Shown here piece after piece: positions 7,739-16,844 of a DNA stretch of 64,000 bases. Numbering within the stretch: the stretch's first letter is position 1; the number at the start of each line of letters is the position of its first letter. The translations under genes and the position numbers were made by a program. The notes beneath the pieces were generated by a model. That model was not told the origin of the DNA. It saw nothing but the letters and a program-made list of their open reading frames with translations, and searched no databases. Origin of the DNA: Crystallibacter degradans (lineage in GTDB: Bacteria; Actinomycetota; Actinomycetes; Actinomycetales; Micrococcaceae); contig NZ_JABBCH010000002.1 in assembly GCF_012952295.1 (NCBI RefSeq), forward strand, positions 372,001 through 436,000. Direction: 5' to 3'.

Positions 7739-9379
7739 TTAGACGAGGGACGCGCTGAGGTTGGCGTCCGCCGTCGTTGTTTGAGTGGTTTGGCTGGCGC
7801 GGATGAGGTCGGCGCAGCGCTCGCCGATCATCATGACGGTGAGGTTGGGGTTGACCGTCACGTGCTCGGGCATGACCGAGGCGTCGGCGACGCGCAGGCC
7901 GGTGACGCCCTTGACGCGCAGCTCGGGGTCGAGCGGCGACATCGCGTCCTCGGGCGGGCCCATGCGGACGGTGCCGACGGGGTGGTAGACCGTGTTGTGC
8001 GTTTTGCGGATGTAGTCGCGGAGTTCCTCATCGGTCTGTGCCTCGATGCCGGGGGACAGCTCGCGGCCGGCCCATTCGGCCATGGCGGGCTGGGCGGCGA
8101 TTTCGCGGGCCTTGCGGATGCCGGCGACCATGACGCGCATGTCGTGGCCCTCGGGGTCGGTGAAGTAGCGCGGGTCCACCATCGGCTTGTCCCGGAAGTC
8201 GCGGCTGCGCAGCCGGACGGTGCCGCGGGAGCGTGCGTGCGTGACGTTCGGGGTGAGGCTGAAGCCGTTCTCCGTAGTGGGGTAGCCGTGCCGCAGGGTG
8301 TTCATGTCGAAGGGCACGCTGCCGTAGTGCATCATCAGGTCCGGGCGGTCCAGGCCCTCCTCAGTGGGCGTGAAGATGCCGATCTCCCACCACTGGGTGG
8401 AGGTTTGGACCATCGGCTGCTTGGCCTCGAACTGGACGACGCCTTCGGGGTGGTCCTGCAGGTGTTCGCCGACGCCGGGGGCGTCGACCAGGACGTCGAT
8501 GCCGTGCTCGGCGAGGTGGGCGGCGGGGCCGATGCCGGAGAGCATCAGCAGTTTCGGCGTGTCAATGGCACCGGTGGAGACGACGACTTCCTGCCGGGCA
8601 GTGAGCCGGTGCGTACGCCCGAAGGCGGAGTCCACAATATCGACGCCGGTGCAGCGCTTCTCGGCGTCGAACACCAGTTGGCGGGCGCGCAGGCCGGTCA
8701 GCAGGGTGAAGTTCTCGCGTTCCATGATCGGGTGGATGTAGGAGACGGAGCTGGAGGAGCGGGTGCCGTCCGCGCGGCGGTTGATCTGGAAGAAGTTGGC
8801 GCCATTGACTACGGTGGTGCCGTTGTTGAACTTGGCCCGCGGAATGCCGGCCTGTTCGCAGGCGTCCAGCAGGGCGACGCCGGCCGGGTCAGCCGGCGGG
8901 ACGTTCATGACGTGCACGGGGCCTGAGTCCCCGTGGTGCGGGGCAGCCGGTCCGGCGTCCTCGTTGGTTTCCAGCCGCTTGTACAGTGGCCAGGCGTTCT
9001 CCGCGTTCCAGCCGGTGGCACCGTGCTTGGCTTCCCATTCGTCCAGGTCCTCGCGCGGGGCCCAGAAGGCGATGCAGGAGTTGTGGCTGGAGCAGCCGCC
9101 CATGACCTTGGCGCGGGAGTGCCGCATGAAGGAGTTGCCGTTCTCCTGCGGCTCGATTGGGTAGTCCCAGTCATAGCCGGATTCGAGCAGCTCCATCCAG
9201 CGGTCCAGCTGCAGGACCTCGGGGATGCTGCGGTCGTCGGGGCCTGCCTCGACCAGTGCCACGGTCACTTCGGGGTCTTCGCTCAGCCGAGCGGCGACGG
9301 CGGCGCCGGCGGACCCGCCGCCGATGACGATGTAGTCGAACTCCCGGTCCATCAGGTTGTCGATGTTGTCGAGATGCAT
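7739..9379 (-). CDS. codA: Choline oxidase (GMC oxidoreductase)
   Basis: 546 residues, the length of the Arthrobacter globiformis enzyme, which it resembles closely along its whole length from memory. It oxidises choline via betaine aldehyde to glycine betaine using oxygen. Visible features: FAD-binding GGGSAGAAVAARL near residue 20, GMC motif RAKVMGGCSSHN with the flavin-linking His99, second GMC motif GAIDTPKLLMLSGIGP, the active-site His of NTVYHPVGT and the Asn of HVTVNPNLT. The start at 9379 is immediately next to the stop of betB, so the two are translated as one operon. The 3' end was copied to 6235-6400. Confidence 0.95.
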   Translation of the reverse strand: MHLDNIDNLMDREFDYIVIGGGSAGAAVAARLSEDPEVTVALVEAGPDDRSIPEVLQLDRWMELLESGYDWDYPIEPQENGNSFMRHSRAKVMGGCSSHNSCIAFWAPREDLDEWEAKHGATGWNAENAWPLYKRLETNEDAGPAAPHHGDSGPVHVMNVPPADPAGVALLDACEQAGIPRAKFNNGTTVVNGANFFQINRRADGTRSSSSVSYIHPIMERENFTLLTGLRARQLVFDAEKRCTGVDIVDSAFGRTHRLTARQEVVVSTGAIDTPKLLMLSGIGPAAHLAEHGIDVLVDAPGVGEHLQDHPEGVVQFEAKQPMVQTSTQWWEIGIFTPTEEGLDRPDLMMHYGSVPFDMNTLRHGYPTTENGFSLTPNVTHARSRGTVRLRSRDFRDKPMVDPRYFTDPEGHDMRVMVAGIRKAREIAAQPAMAEWAGRELSPGIEAQTDEELRDYIRKTHNTVYHPVGTVRMGPPEDAMSPLDPELRVKGVTGLRVADASVMPEHVTVNPNLTVMMIGERCADLIRASQTTQTTTADANLSASLV

Positions 9380-10876
9380 TTAGTTCTCCTTGCCATGGTC
9401 AGCGAACCAGCCGGTTACCTGCGGGCTAGTGTTCTGGTAGATGTGCTTGGCTTCCTGGTACTCGGCCAGGCCGGTGGGGCCCAGCTCGCGGCCGACGCCG
9501 GACTGGCCGAAGCCGCCCCACTCGGCCTGCGGCAGATAGGGGTGGAAGTCGTTGATCCAGACGGTGCCGTGGCGCAGCCGGCCGGCCACGCGTTGCGCCT
9601 TGCCGGCGTCCTGGGTCCAGACCGCGCCGGCCAGGCCGTAGATCGTGTCATTGGCGGTGGCCACGGCCTCGTCCTCGGTGCGGAAGGTCTCGACCGTCAC
9701 CACCGGGCCAAAGGCTTCATCGACGACGACGGACATTCCCCTGGTCACGCGGTCCAAAACCGTCGGCTGGTAGTAGAACCCGCCGTCGTACTTGTCCCCT
9801 TCAGGCGCCGCGCCGCCGCAGCGCAGCCGCGCACCCTCCTGCACTCCGCGCTGGACGTACGCGTCCACCTTCTCGCGGTGCGCCGCGGAAATCAGCGGTC
9901 CGGTCTCCGCGGCCTCGTCGAAGGGGCCGCTGAGGCGGATACCCTCGGCGCGGCGGACCAGCTCGTCGACGAAGCGCTCGGCGATCGATTCCTCGACCAC
10001 CAGCCGTGCCCCGGCGGAGCAGACCTGCCCGGAGTGCACAAAGGCGCCGTTCAGCGCATTATCGACGGCGGCATCGAAGTCCGCGTCGGCGAACACCACG
10101 TTGGGGTTCTTGCCGCCCAGTTCCAGGGCCACCTTCTTGACCGTGCCGGCCGCGGCCGCGGCGATGCGCTTGCCGGTCTCCAGGCCGCCGGTGAAGGAGA
10201 CAAGGTCGACGTCGGGATGTTCCGAAAGCGGTGCGCCCGCCTCCGCGCCGGGGCCGGTGACGAGGTTGGCGACGCCGTCCGGCAGGCCGAGGTCCTGAAG
10301 CAGCTGCATGGTCAGAATGGCCGTGGACGGGGTGAGCTCGGAGGGCTTGAGCACAAACGTGCAGCCGGCGGCCAGCGCGGGCGCGATCTTCCACGCGGCC
10401 TGCAGCAGCGGATAGTTCCACGGCGTGATCATGCCGCAAACGCCCACCGGCTCGTGGACAATACGGCTAACGACGGCGGGATCCCCGGCGTCGACCACGC
10501 GGCCAGCGTCCTGCCCGGCGAGCTTGCCGAAATAGTCGAAGCAGGCGGCAATATCGTCCATGTCGATGCGGCTTTCGGCCATGCGCTTGCCGGTGTCCAG
10601 CGACTCGGCGCGGGCGAACTTCTCGCGGCTTTCGCGCAGGCCGGCGGCGACCTTGAGCAGGAAAGCTCCGCGCTCGGGCGCCGGAACGGAGGCCCAGACA
10701 CCCGAGTCGAAGGCGGTGCGGGCTGCGGCGATGGCGCGCTCGGCGTCGGCCCGGCCGGCCTCGGACACCCTGGCGACCAGTTCGCCGTCGGCCGGGTTGC
10801 GGATTTCCCGCACGGCATCGGATGCGGCCGGCTCCCAAGCGCCGTTGATGAACAGGGTGGAGGCGGTATCGGTCAT
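9380..10876 (-). CDS. betB: Betaine aldehyde dehydrogenase
   Basis: 498 residues of the NAD(P)-dependent aldehyde dehydrogenase superfamily. The catalytic Glu lies in VALELGGKNPNVV and the nucleophilic Cys in HSGQVCSAGARLV; TPWNYPLLQAAWKIAPALA is the cofactor-binding segment. Its place between a BCCT carrier and choline oxidase shows the role: betaine aldehyde to glycine betaine for osmoprotection or carbon use. The start overlaps the BCCT stop codon by the four bases ATGA, so translation is coupled. Confidence 0.93.
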   Translation of the reverse strand: MTDTASTLFINGAWEPAASDAVREIRNPADGELVARVSEAGRADAERAIAAARTAFDSGVWASVPAPERGAFLLKVAAGLRESREKFARAESLDTGKRMAESRIDMDDIAACFDYFGKLAGQDAGRVVDAGDPAVVSRIVHEPVGVCGMITPWNYPLLQAAWKIAPALAAGCTFVLKPSELTPSTAILTMQLLQDLGLPDGVANLVTGPGAEAGAPLSEHPDVDLVSFTGGLETGKRIAAAAAGTVKKVALELGGKNPNVVFADADFDAAVDNALNGAFVHSGQVCSAGARLVVEESIAERFVDELVRRAEGIRLSGPFDEAAETGPLISAAHREKVDAYVQRGVQEGARLRCGGAAPEGDKYDGGFYYQPTVLDRVTRGMSVVVDEAFGPVVTVETFRTEDEAVATANDTIYGLAGAVWTQDAGKAQRVAGRLRHGTVWINDFHPYLPQAEWGGFGQSGVGRELGPTGLAEYQEAKHIYQNTSPQVTGWFADHGKEN

Positions 10877-13080
10877 GTTGTCTCCTTTGTAGGTGCGGCG
10901 ACGGATTCGTCGACCGTGTTGTAGTCGGTTTCCCAGTCCGCCTTGGGCGGGACATTTTCGGCGACCGTGCTGTAGGTGAGGGTGTCGCAGTGACGTTGCA
11001 GGAATTCGAGGTGCACTTCGTAGTGGTCCAGTACGTCGGCGATGACCTCGTCCTTGCTGTAGCCCATGAGGTCGTAGCCGTGGCTGCCCTCGAGCGAGAA
11101 CACCTCGATCCGGTAGTACCGCCCGCCCGCGGCGCTAGACAAGGCATGGGACGGGACGTTCCGCTGGACTGGGTAGATCTGGTACTTGAAGGTGCGCTCG
11201 CCGTCGAGCTCCACGCACAGGTCTGCGGTATCGATTCCGAAGGCCTCCACGGTGCTGGTCTCCAGCGTTGCCTTCAGCCCGCGGGCACGCAGGTCGTCAC
11301 ACACCTCGTTCAGCGCGGGAACCGCGACTGTGGAGACGAAGTTCTGGACCTGAGGGTGCCGGGGATAGTTCATGGCCCGGGCCAGACGCTGGCGCCAACC
11401 CCGGCGGCTGTCCGCGCCTCCCGGGACGTTCGTGCGCGAATTGAGCACGGAGTGCAGGCTTGTTTGGTAACTGTCCACCAGAGCGGTTTCCAGCCGCAGC
11501 GCCTTGTAGAGGCCCAGCATGATGAAGACCAGCACCACGGAGAACGGCAGCCCCATGATCACGGTGGCGCTCTGCAGCGTGGGGACCCCGCCGACCAGGA
11601 GCATTCCCAATGTCAGGAGGCCGGTGGCTACGGCCCAGAAGACACGCAGCCACTTGGGGCTGTCCGATTCTGCATCCTTCAGGTGCGAGCTGAAGTTGGC
11701 CATCACGAGGGCTCCGGAATCTGCACTCGTGACGTAGAACAGCAGCCCGGTGAAGGTGGCCACGGCCGCGCTGAGCGGGGCCATCGGGTACTGCTCGAGC
11801 AGCCCGTAGAAAGCGCGCTCCGGGTTGCTCATCGCCATTTCGCCGAACTCGGCGTTGCCGCCCATCACGATCTCGAGGGCGCTGTTGCCGAAGATCGAGA
11901 TCCACAGCAGGATGAAGCCGAACGGCACCACCAGCACCCCGAAGACGAACTCACGCAGCGTGCGGCCGCGGGAAATGCGCGCCAGGAACAACCCCACGAA
12001 GGGAGCCCAAGCGATCCACCAGGCCCAGAAGAACAGCGTCCAGCCGTTGAGCCACTCGTCCGGCCGGTCGTAGGCGAAGGTGTTCAGCGCCATCGACGGG
12101 AAGCGGGACAGCGTATCGCCGATGTTGTTCACGATGCCGTCGAAGAGGAAGCGCGTGGACCCGGTGACGAGGATGAAGATCATCAGCGCGATGGCCAGGA
12201 TGATGTTGAGCTCCGACAGCCGGCGGATGCCCTTCTCCACTCCGGTGAGCACCGAGACGGTCGCCATCACCACGGCCACGGCGATCAGCGCGATCTGCAC
12301 AAGGGTGTTCTCGGGAATGCCGAACTGGAAACTCAGTCCGTAGTTGAGCTGTGCGACGCCGATGCCCAGGCTGGTAGCGATGCCGAAGATCGCGCCCAGC
12401 AAGGCAGCAATATCGACGGCGTGCCCCAGCGGCCCGTGGATCCGCTTGCCGAGGATGGGGTAGAGCGCGGAACGGATGCTGAGCGGCAGGTTGTGCCGGA
12501 AAGCGAAGTACCCGAGGGCCAGTCCCATCAGGGCATAAAGGCCCCAGCCCAGGATGCCGTAGTGGAACAAGGTCCAGACCATGGCCTGCCGGGCGGCTTC
12601 AATAGTGGAAGCTTCGCCTCCCGGCGGGGCCAAAAACTGGGTCACGGGCTCCGACACTGAGAAGAACATGAGGTCGATCCCGATGCCGGCGGCGAAGAGC
12701 ATCGCCGTCCACGTGAACATGTTGAAGGTCGGGCGCGAGTGGTCCGGCCCGAGGCGGGTTTTTCCTACTCTGGATACAGCCACAAAGAGGACGAACGCGA
12801 GCACCGCGACGACGATCAGCGAGTACCACCAGCCGAAAGTCTCGCCCACCCACGTCACGGCCGTGCCGATCACGGCATCTGCCGATGCGCGGTCCAGGAT
12901 GGCCCACAGCGCGATGCCAAGGACGCCTGCCGCCGAGCCGACAAAGACGGTCTTGTTCACCCGCGTCGGCGCTGCGGGATCGGGTCTTGGTTCGGGTAAA
13001 GGCTGAACGGTGTCCGTTGCGGGACGTTTATTGTCTTCTTCGTCGAGCCGCGGCTCGACAGTCTCAGGCGGCGTGCTCAT
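10873..13080 (-). CDS. betT: BCCT-family choline/betaine carrier
   Basis: 735 residues. About twelve membrane segments follow a hydrophilic N-terminus; the Trp-rich BCCT signature is FFWAWWIAWAPFVGLFLARI. A soluble C-terminal region of ~200 residues (for example VSTVAVPALNEVCDDLRARG) is like the osmosensing tail of E. coli BetT rather than short carriers such as BetP. The ATG at 13080 (MSTPPETVEPRL) is chosen over 13146 because upstream sequence is uncharacteristic. It heads the betT-betB-codA operon and supplies choline to the oxidase. Confidence 0.92.
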   Translation of the reverse strand: MSTPPETVEPRLDEEDNKRPATDTVQPLPEPRPDPAAPTRVNKTVFVGSAAGVLGIALWAILDRASADAVIGTAVTWVGETFGWWYSLIVVAVLAFVLFVAVSRVGKTRLGPDHSRPTFNMFTWTAMLFAAGIGIDLMFFSVSEPVTQFLAPPGGEASTIEAARQAMVWTLFHYGILGWGLYALMGLALGYFAFRHNLPLSIRSALYPILGKRIHGPLGHAVDIAALLGAIFGIATSLGIGVAQLNYGLSFQFGIPENTLVQIALIAVAVVMATVSVLTGVEKGIRRLSELNIILAIALMIFILVTGSTRFLFDGIVNNIGDTLSRFPSMALNTFAYDRPDEWLNGWTLFFWAWWIAWAPFVGLFLARISRGRTLREFVFGVLVVPFGFILLWISIFGNSALEIVMGGNAEFGEMAMSNPERAFYGLLEQYPMAPLSAAVATFTGLLFYVTSADSGALVMANFSSHLKDAESDSPKWLRVFWAVATGLLTLGMLLVGGVPTLQSATVIMGLPFSVVLVFIMLGLYKALRLETALVDSYQTSLHSVLNSRTNVPGGADSRRGWRQRLARAMNYPRHPQVQNFVSTVAVPALNEVCDDLRARGLKATLETSTVEAFGIDTADLCVELDGERTFKYQIYPVQRNVPSHALSSAAGGRYYRIEVFSLEGSHGYDLMGYSKDEVIADVLDHYEVHLEFLQRHCDTLTYSTVAENVPPKADWETDYNTVDESVAAPTKETT

Positions 13081-13217
13081 ATCGGTCTCGTACCTCGCAT
13101 CGATAGCTGGTGCTGGTCGCGGTCTCGCTGATAGCCAAGGCCTCATCAGGGCGGAGCCCCAATGCGAGCAACAGTGGAAATCAGTTGCTCTCTGATGTGA
13201 TCTGGCTCATAGAGTGG

Positions 13218-13270
13218 AGAGTAGTCGAGTTTGAACATCTGTTCAAGACTAGATTTGAACAGATGTTCAA
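13218..13270 (-). promoter_or_regulatory. betT promoter with twin TetR/BetI-type operators
   Basis: Two 16-base sites, TTGAACATCTGTTCAA (13231-13246) and TTGAACAGATGTTCAA (13255-13270), are each nearly palindromic, are reverse complements of each other, and lie 24 bases centre to centre. On the minus strand TTGAAC (13246-13241) serves as -35 and TACTCT (13223-13218) as -10 with a 17-base spacer, so a repressor on the proximal site would block RNA polymerase. The 5' leader to betT would be about 130 bases. The adjacent TetR is the obvious ligand. Confidence 0.75.
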
Positions 13271-13391
13271 GCTAAATTTGCTACAGCGATGCCGCGTAAC
13301 CATGAACTGTCCGCCGGCCATGCAAGAGTGTGCCGTTGGTGATCGGCAGAGGGTTACGTATCGTGTGGGATCGGAGGTACTGTTCTTTCCG

Positions 13392-13976
13392 CTAGGGGGC
13401 GAAGGCGATCTCTTCTGTGCGGTTGATGCTTCTCTCGGTGGACGCCCGGTCCAAGCCAAGGAGCGCCGTCAGCCACATGCCATTTTGGATTACCACTATG
13501 TCGTCTGCCCGTTTCCTGCATTCTTCAGGTGCCAGATCAAGCCTGGCCTTCCCAATCAAGGCAGCGAGCCCGTCGACGTAGCGCTCGAACGCTGCGTCAT
13601 TTATTGCAGCAAAGTCTTCATTGGCCTGCGCCAGCGCCCATAAGTGGAGGCGTAACGACAAATATGGCGTGGTCAGCAGTTCCGGATCGGCAACGCGCCG
13701 AAGGGCCTCAAGGAGCCGCTCCTTTGGCGGCGACGCCGGATCGGGTTTGACCAGCGCAATGTCATGCTCGTCAACGCGCTTCAATGCCGCCCGGATCAGG
13801 CTTGTCTTGTCTTCGTAGTAGTAGTTCACAAGCCCCAAGGCGACGCCGGCTTCTCGCGCGACGGCACGCATGTTAACGCCCGAGATGCCATGGCGCGACA
13901 GCAGGTCCATGGCGGCCTCAAGAATGCGCGCCTGCCTGTCAACCCGTTCGCCGGGCTTCACGGTGCTTGTATCCAT
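13392..13976 (-). CDS. TetR-family regulator, BetI-like
   Basis: 194 residues. The N-terminal helix-turn-helix is ILEAAMDLLSRHGISGVNMR then AVAREAGVALGLVNYYYEDK; the C-terminal ligand domain follows. It sits 311 bases upstream of, and in the same direction as, betT, with twin palindromes in between, so it most likely represses choline uptake and oxidation and is relieved by choline, as BetI is. There is no Shine-Dalgarno; TAGTCT lies exactly six bases before the ATG (13983-13988), indicating a leaderless transcript. Confidence 0.87.
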   Translation of the reverse strand: MDTSTVKPGERVDRQARILEAAMDLLSRHGISGVNMRAVAREAGVALGLVNYYYEDKTSLIRAALKRVDEHDIALVKPDPASPPKERLLEALRRVADPELLTTPYLSLRLHLWALAQANEDFAAINDAAFERYVDGLAALIGKARLDLAPEECRKRADDIVVIQNGMWLTALLGLDRASTERSINRTEEIAFAP

Positions 13977-14086
13977 GCGGCCAGACTATTGCGAAAACTC
14001 CGGATGAGTGAATTGTGCTGGTCTCATGGAACCCACCTCGCCGGCCGCCGTCGATATTCCAACACTGACGAACGGTTGCACCGGAG

Positions 14087-16657
14087 CTAGGCAGGGACGG
14101 CCGTGTTTGGCGACGCCGGGGTACGGGAGGATGCCGACCGAGTCCGAAACGCCGTCACCCAGCGGCCCGCCATGCCCATCGCCCGCATGGACAGGGCCCA
14201 GTACGCTACTCCTGCCGCCAGCGAAGCGGCCACCGCCAGGGCAGGACTGACGGGCGCCAGTCCCGGGTAGACAAGCCAGTGGGTGACGTAGGCATACAGC
14301 GACGAGGCGGCAAGCACTCCCAGCAGTTGGTGGAGGCAGGACAGGACCGGGACCGCGGGCAGCCAGGTGAGCAGGAGGATGCCGGCGAGGATGGTCGCGT
14401 CGCGATACGGGTCACCGAAGAAGCTAGGTACGGTGAGCACGGCAATGGCCGATACCGCCAGCCGTCTCGGCAGGTTCCTGGCCCGCGCCACCGCCCAGCC
14501 CAGGGCGAAGAGCCACAGCACGGGTGCGGGGTTCGGTGCTGGCGGGTTGAGGATCTCGAAGCGGGTCAGCAGGCCGACGGCGGTCAGGCCTAGCGCAAAC
14601 GCGAAGGGGAAGCGGCTCTCCGCCCGGGCCGCCCAGGGAATGGCGAGCAGCGCCGCCACGGAGATCAGCACATAGACCAGCATCTCGATGAACCAGAAGT
14701 CCCAGCGGGTGGTCCACGTCTCCGGCCCCACGAAGGAGTTGAGGAGCGCCAGATTCTCCGGGCCGTACCTGTCGGTGAGCACGTAGGCGACGGCGATGAA
14801 GGCCACGCTCGGCACGATGATCCTTCCGAGGCTGCGCAGTTGCCGGCGCAGACGTGGCATGCGGTCGCCGTTAAGCTGGAAGCGGGCGAAGTTGTAGCCA
14901 GCCACTGCGAAGAGCACATGGGCCATTCCCGGCCAATGCAAGAGCTGTGCATGGGTTCCGATGATCAGGACAATCCCCGCCGCCCTGAGCAGGATGCCGG
15001 TCTCCAGCGGCGCGAACCAGCGTCTTCCGCGCCCGGCTGCCCTCGGCCGCGGTGCCAGTTCGCCGATGGGTGTGACGTGCCAGTCCGGAGGCAGGTGCCC
15101 TAGCGCTTTCTCCAGCCGGACCGAGGCCGCCACGTAGGACAGCGAATCGCCGCCCAGCGAGACGAACGTGTCCGTGTCCTTGACGTCGTCGCACTCCAGC
15201 GCCTCGGCGAAAATTGTCCGGACGTCCGCCGGTCCAGCTGGGGAGCGCTCTGGTGCCGCAGGTTGAGGTTCAGGTTCCGGGTTCGGCCGGGCGAGGGCCA
15301 GCACGGCCTGGTAGTCAACCTTGCCGTTCGCCAGGCGAGGGAAGCTAACGACGGCGTGCAGTTCCACGGCACCGCGCGGGAGTCCGAGTTTTTGGGCCAG
15401 CACCTTGCCCAACAGGGCCGCGTCGTGGTCACCCTCGACTGCGACCACGAGGCCCCTATCGGATCCGGCGCTGGCTGCTGGCACCCCGAGCTCGGCGAGA
15501 ATCTTCTCCACCTGGCCGAGGTCGATGCGCAGGCCGACGATCTTCACAAACCGGCTGCGCCGTCCCACCACCTCGTACACGCCGGACGCGTGCCTCCGGG
15601 CGAGGTCCCCGGTGCGCAGCTCGTCACTCGTGCGGCCGGCCGCGAGGTCTCCGGGGCACTCGGCGTAGCCCAGCATGACATTGGGTCCGGTGTAGACAAG
15701 CTCGCCGTCCTCCAGTCCGGGCACCGGATCGATACGGAAGGCGCCGCCCGGCACGGGAATGCCGATGGTCCCCGGGTTCTCGGCTGCGAGCTGCGGCGGG
15801 AGGTACGCCATCCGTGCGGTGGCCTCGGTCTGCCCGTACATCACGAACAGGTCCCAGCCGCCGCGCTGGCCCAGCTCGCGGTACCGGTGCGCGGTTGACG
15901 GATCGAGCCGGCCGCCAGCCTGGGTCACGTACCGCAGGCCCGGAAGGTCCATACCGGCGAATCCGACCCGGTCGAGCAGCTCGAAAGTGTACGGAACTGC
16001 CGCAAACGTCGTCGCGCGCTGCTCCCGGAAAAGGTCCCAGAAGCATGGGTCCACCACGGACAGGTCCGTGAGCACCAGCCCTGCGCCGCGCAGCAGGTGG
16101 CTGTTGATGACCGAGAGTCCGTAGCAGTAGGACATCGGCAGCGTCGTGGCTGCGCGGTCGCTGGGTTGGATGTCCAGATACTCGGCGATTGCCCCGGCGT
16201 TGGACTGCAGGTTTTCCCGGGAGAGGCGCACCAGCTTGGGTGACCCCGTGGAGCCGGACGTGCTCAGCAGCAGAGCCAGCTCGGGGTGGAGCTGATGGGC
16301 CGTTCCTTCACGCCGGACTTCCAGCACCGGTTCCCCAGTGCCCGAGCGCATGACGACGTCCGGATCGTAGCTCGCCAGGATCGATCCGAGGGCAGCAGGC
16401 TTATCGGCCGGAACGAGGATGAGCGGGTGGCCGCCGGACAGCGCGGCCAGATAGGCGACGAGCGAATCCAGGTCATTGGCCGCCGCCAGCACGGCCAGCC
16501 GCCGCACTGGTCCCAGTCGCTCCGCGACGTCGTCGACGCGGTTGGCCAGCTCTCGGTAGGTCAGGACGCGGTCCTCTATGAGGACGGCGGGTTGGTCTCC
16601 GTGGCGCGCCAGATCGGCGGCGAACGAAACACGGGCAAGGTCCAACTGGATAGTCAC
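14087..16657 (-). CDS. Adenylation-carrier-membrane acyltransferase fusion, iron-box controlled
   Basis: 856 residues in three parts. Residues 1-450 are an AMP-binding adenylation domain (STSGSTGSPKLVRLSREN, MYGQTEATARMAY, later TGDLARRH and NGKVDY with the catalytic Lys). Residues 475-550 form a carrier domain with phosphopantetheine Ser in LGGDSLSYV. From about 570 on there are roughly ten membrane segments of the acyltransferase-3 type (HWPGMAHVLFAVAGYNFARF, DFWFIEMLVYVLI). It would activate an acid, hold it as a thioester and transfer it at the membrane. A DtxR/IdeR box abuts its start, so it is expected under iron limitation, suggesting a siderophore or envelope acylation role. GTG start; probably leaderless. 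Confidence 0.85.
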   Translation of the reverse strand: MTIQLDLARVSFAADLARHGDQPAVLIEDRVLTYRELANRVDDVAERLGPVRRLAVLAAANDLDSLVAYLAALSGGHPLILVPADKPAALGSILASYDPDVVMRSGTGEPVLEVRREGTAHQLHPELALLLSTSGSTGSPKLVRLSRENLQSNAGAIAEYLDIQPSDRAATTLPMSYCYGLSVINSHLLRGAGLVLTDLSVVDPCFWDLFREQRATTFAAVPYTFELLDRVGFAGMDLPGLRYVTQAGGRLDPSTAHRYRELGQRGGWDLFVMYGQTEATARMAYLPPQLAAENPGTIGIPVPGGAFRIDPVPGLEDGELVYTGPNVMLGYAECPGDLAAGRTSDELRTGDLARRHASGVYEVVGRRSRFVKIVGLRIDLGQVEKILAELGVPAASAGSDRGLVVAVEGDHDAALLGKVLAQKLGLPRGAVELHAVVSFPRLANGKVDYQAVLALARPNPEPEPQPAAPERSPAGPADVRTIFAEALECDDVKDTDTFVSLGGDSLSYVAASVRLEKALGHLPPDWHVTPIGELAPRPRAAGRGRRWFAPLETGILLRAAGIVLIIGTHAQLLHWPGMAHVLFAVAGYNFARFQLNGDRMPRLRRQLRSLGRIIVPSVAFIAVAYVLTDRYGPENLALLNSFVGPETWTTRWDFWFIEMLVYVLISVAALLAIPWAARAESRFPFAFALGLTAVGLLTRFEILNPPAPNPAPVLWLFALGWAVARARNLPRRLAVSAIAVLTVPSFFGDPYRDATILAGILLLTWLPAVPVLSCLHQLLGVLAASSLYAYVTHWLVYPGLAPVSPALAVAASLAAGVAYWALSMRAMGMAGRWVTAFRTRSASSRTPASPNTAVPA

Positions 16658-16671
16658 CGGGAAAGCATAGG

Positions 16672-16690
16672 CAGGTAAGCCTTACCTAAC
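16672..16690 (-). promoter_or_regulatory. DtxR/IdeR-type iron box
   Basis: The 19 bases at 16672-16690 read GTTAGGTAAGGCTTACCTG on the minus strand, close to the actinobacterial iron-box consensus TTAGGTTAGGCTAACCTAA. It ends 14 bases before the GTG of the fusion gene; TATGCT at 16664-16669 is a -10 element six bases before the GTG. A smaller inverted repeat AACCT-CAT-AGGTT (16688-16700) overlaps its outer edge and could extend the site. Iron-bound repressor here would block transcription directly. Confidence 0.8.
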
Positions 16691-16844
16691 CTCATAGGTT
16701 ACGGAACTGTTGCAGCGGACACATCTGGGGCCACCCTTGTACCTACTGCGGGAGCAACAGGAATCTCCGCAGGAGCGTGCCCGACACTTGGCTTCCGCGG
16801 TTGACCGGAGGACGATTAAAGGACCGAGATGAAGGAGGTTCGTG

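Noticed and set aside
7767-7785. CCGCCGTCGTTGTTTGA shared between the codA 3' end and the hairpin at 60193-60210
   Set aside because: Inside codA it encodes the natural C-terminal TTTAD residues; the match to the hairpin arm is probably coincidence of codon use.
7547-8926. 459-codon open frame on the + strand over codA
   Set aside because: It lies opposite codA, has no domain and a Gly/Asp/Val-rich translation typical of an antisense shadow in GC-rich DNA.
8933-10924. 663-codon open frame on the + strand over codA and betB
   Set aside because: Antisense shadow; both real genes on the other strand have complete motifs.
10990-12660. 556-codon open frame on the + strand over the BCCT gene
   Set aside because: Antisense shadow rich in His, Gln and Glu, with no start signal or motif.
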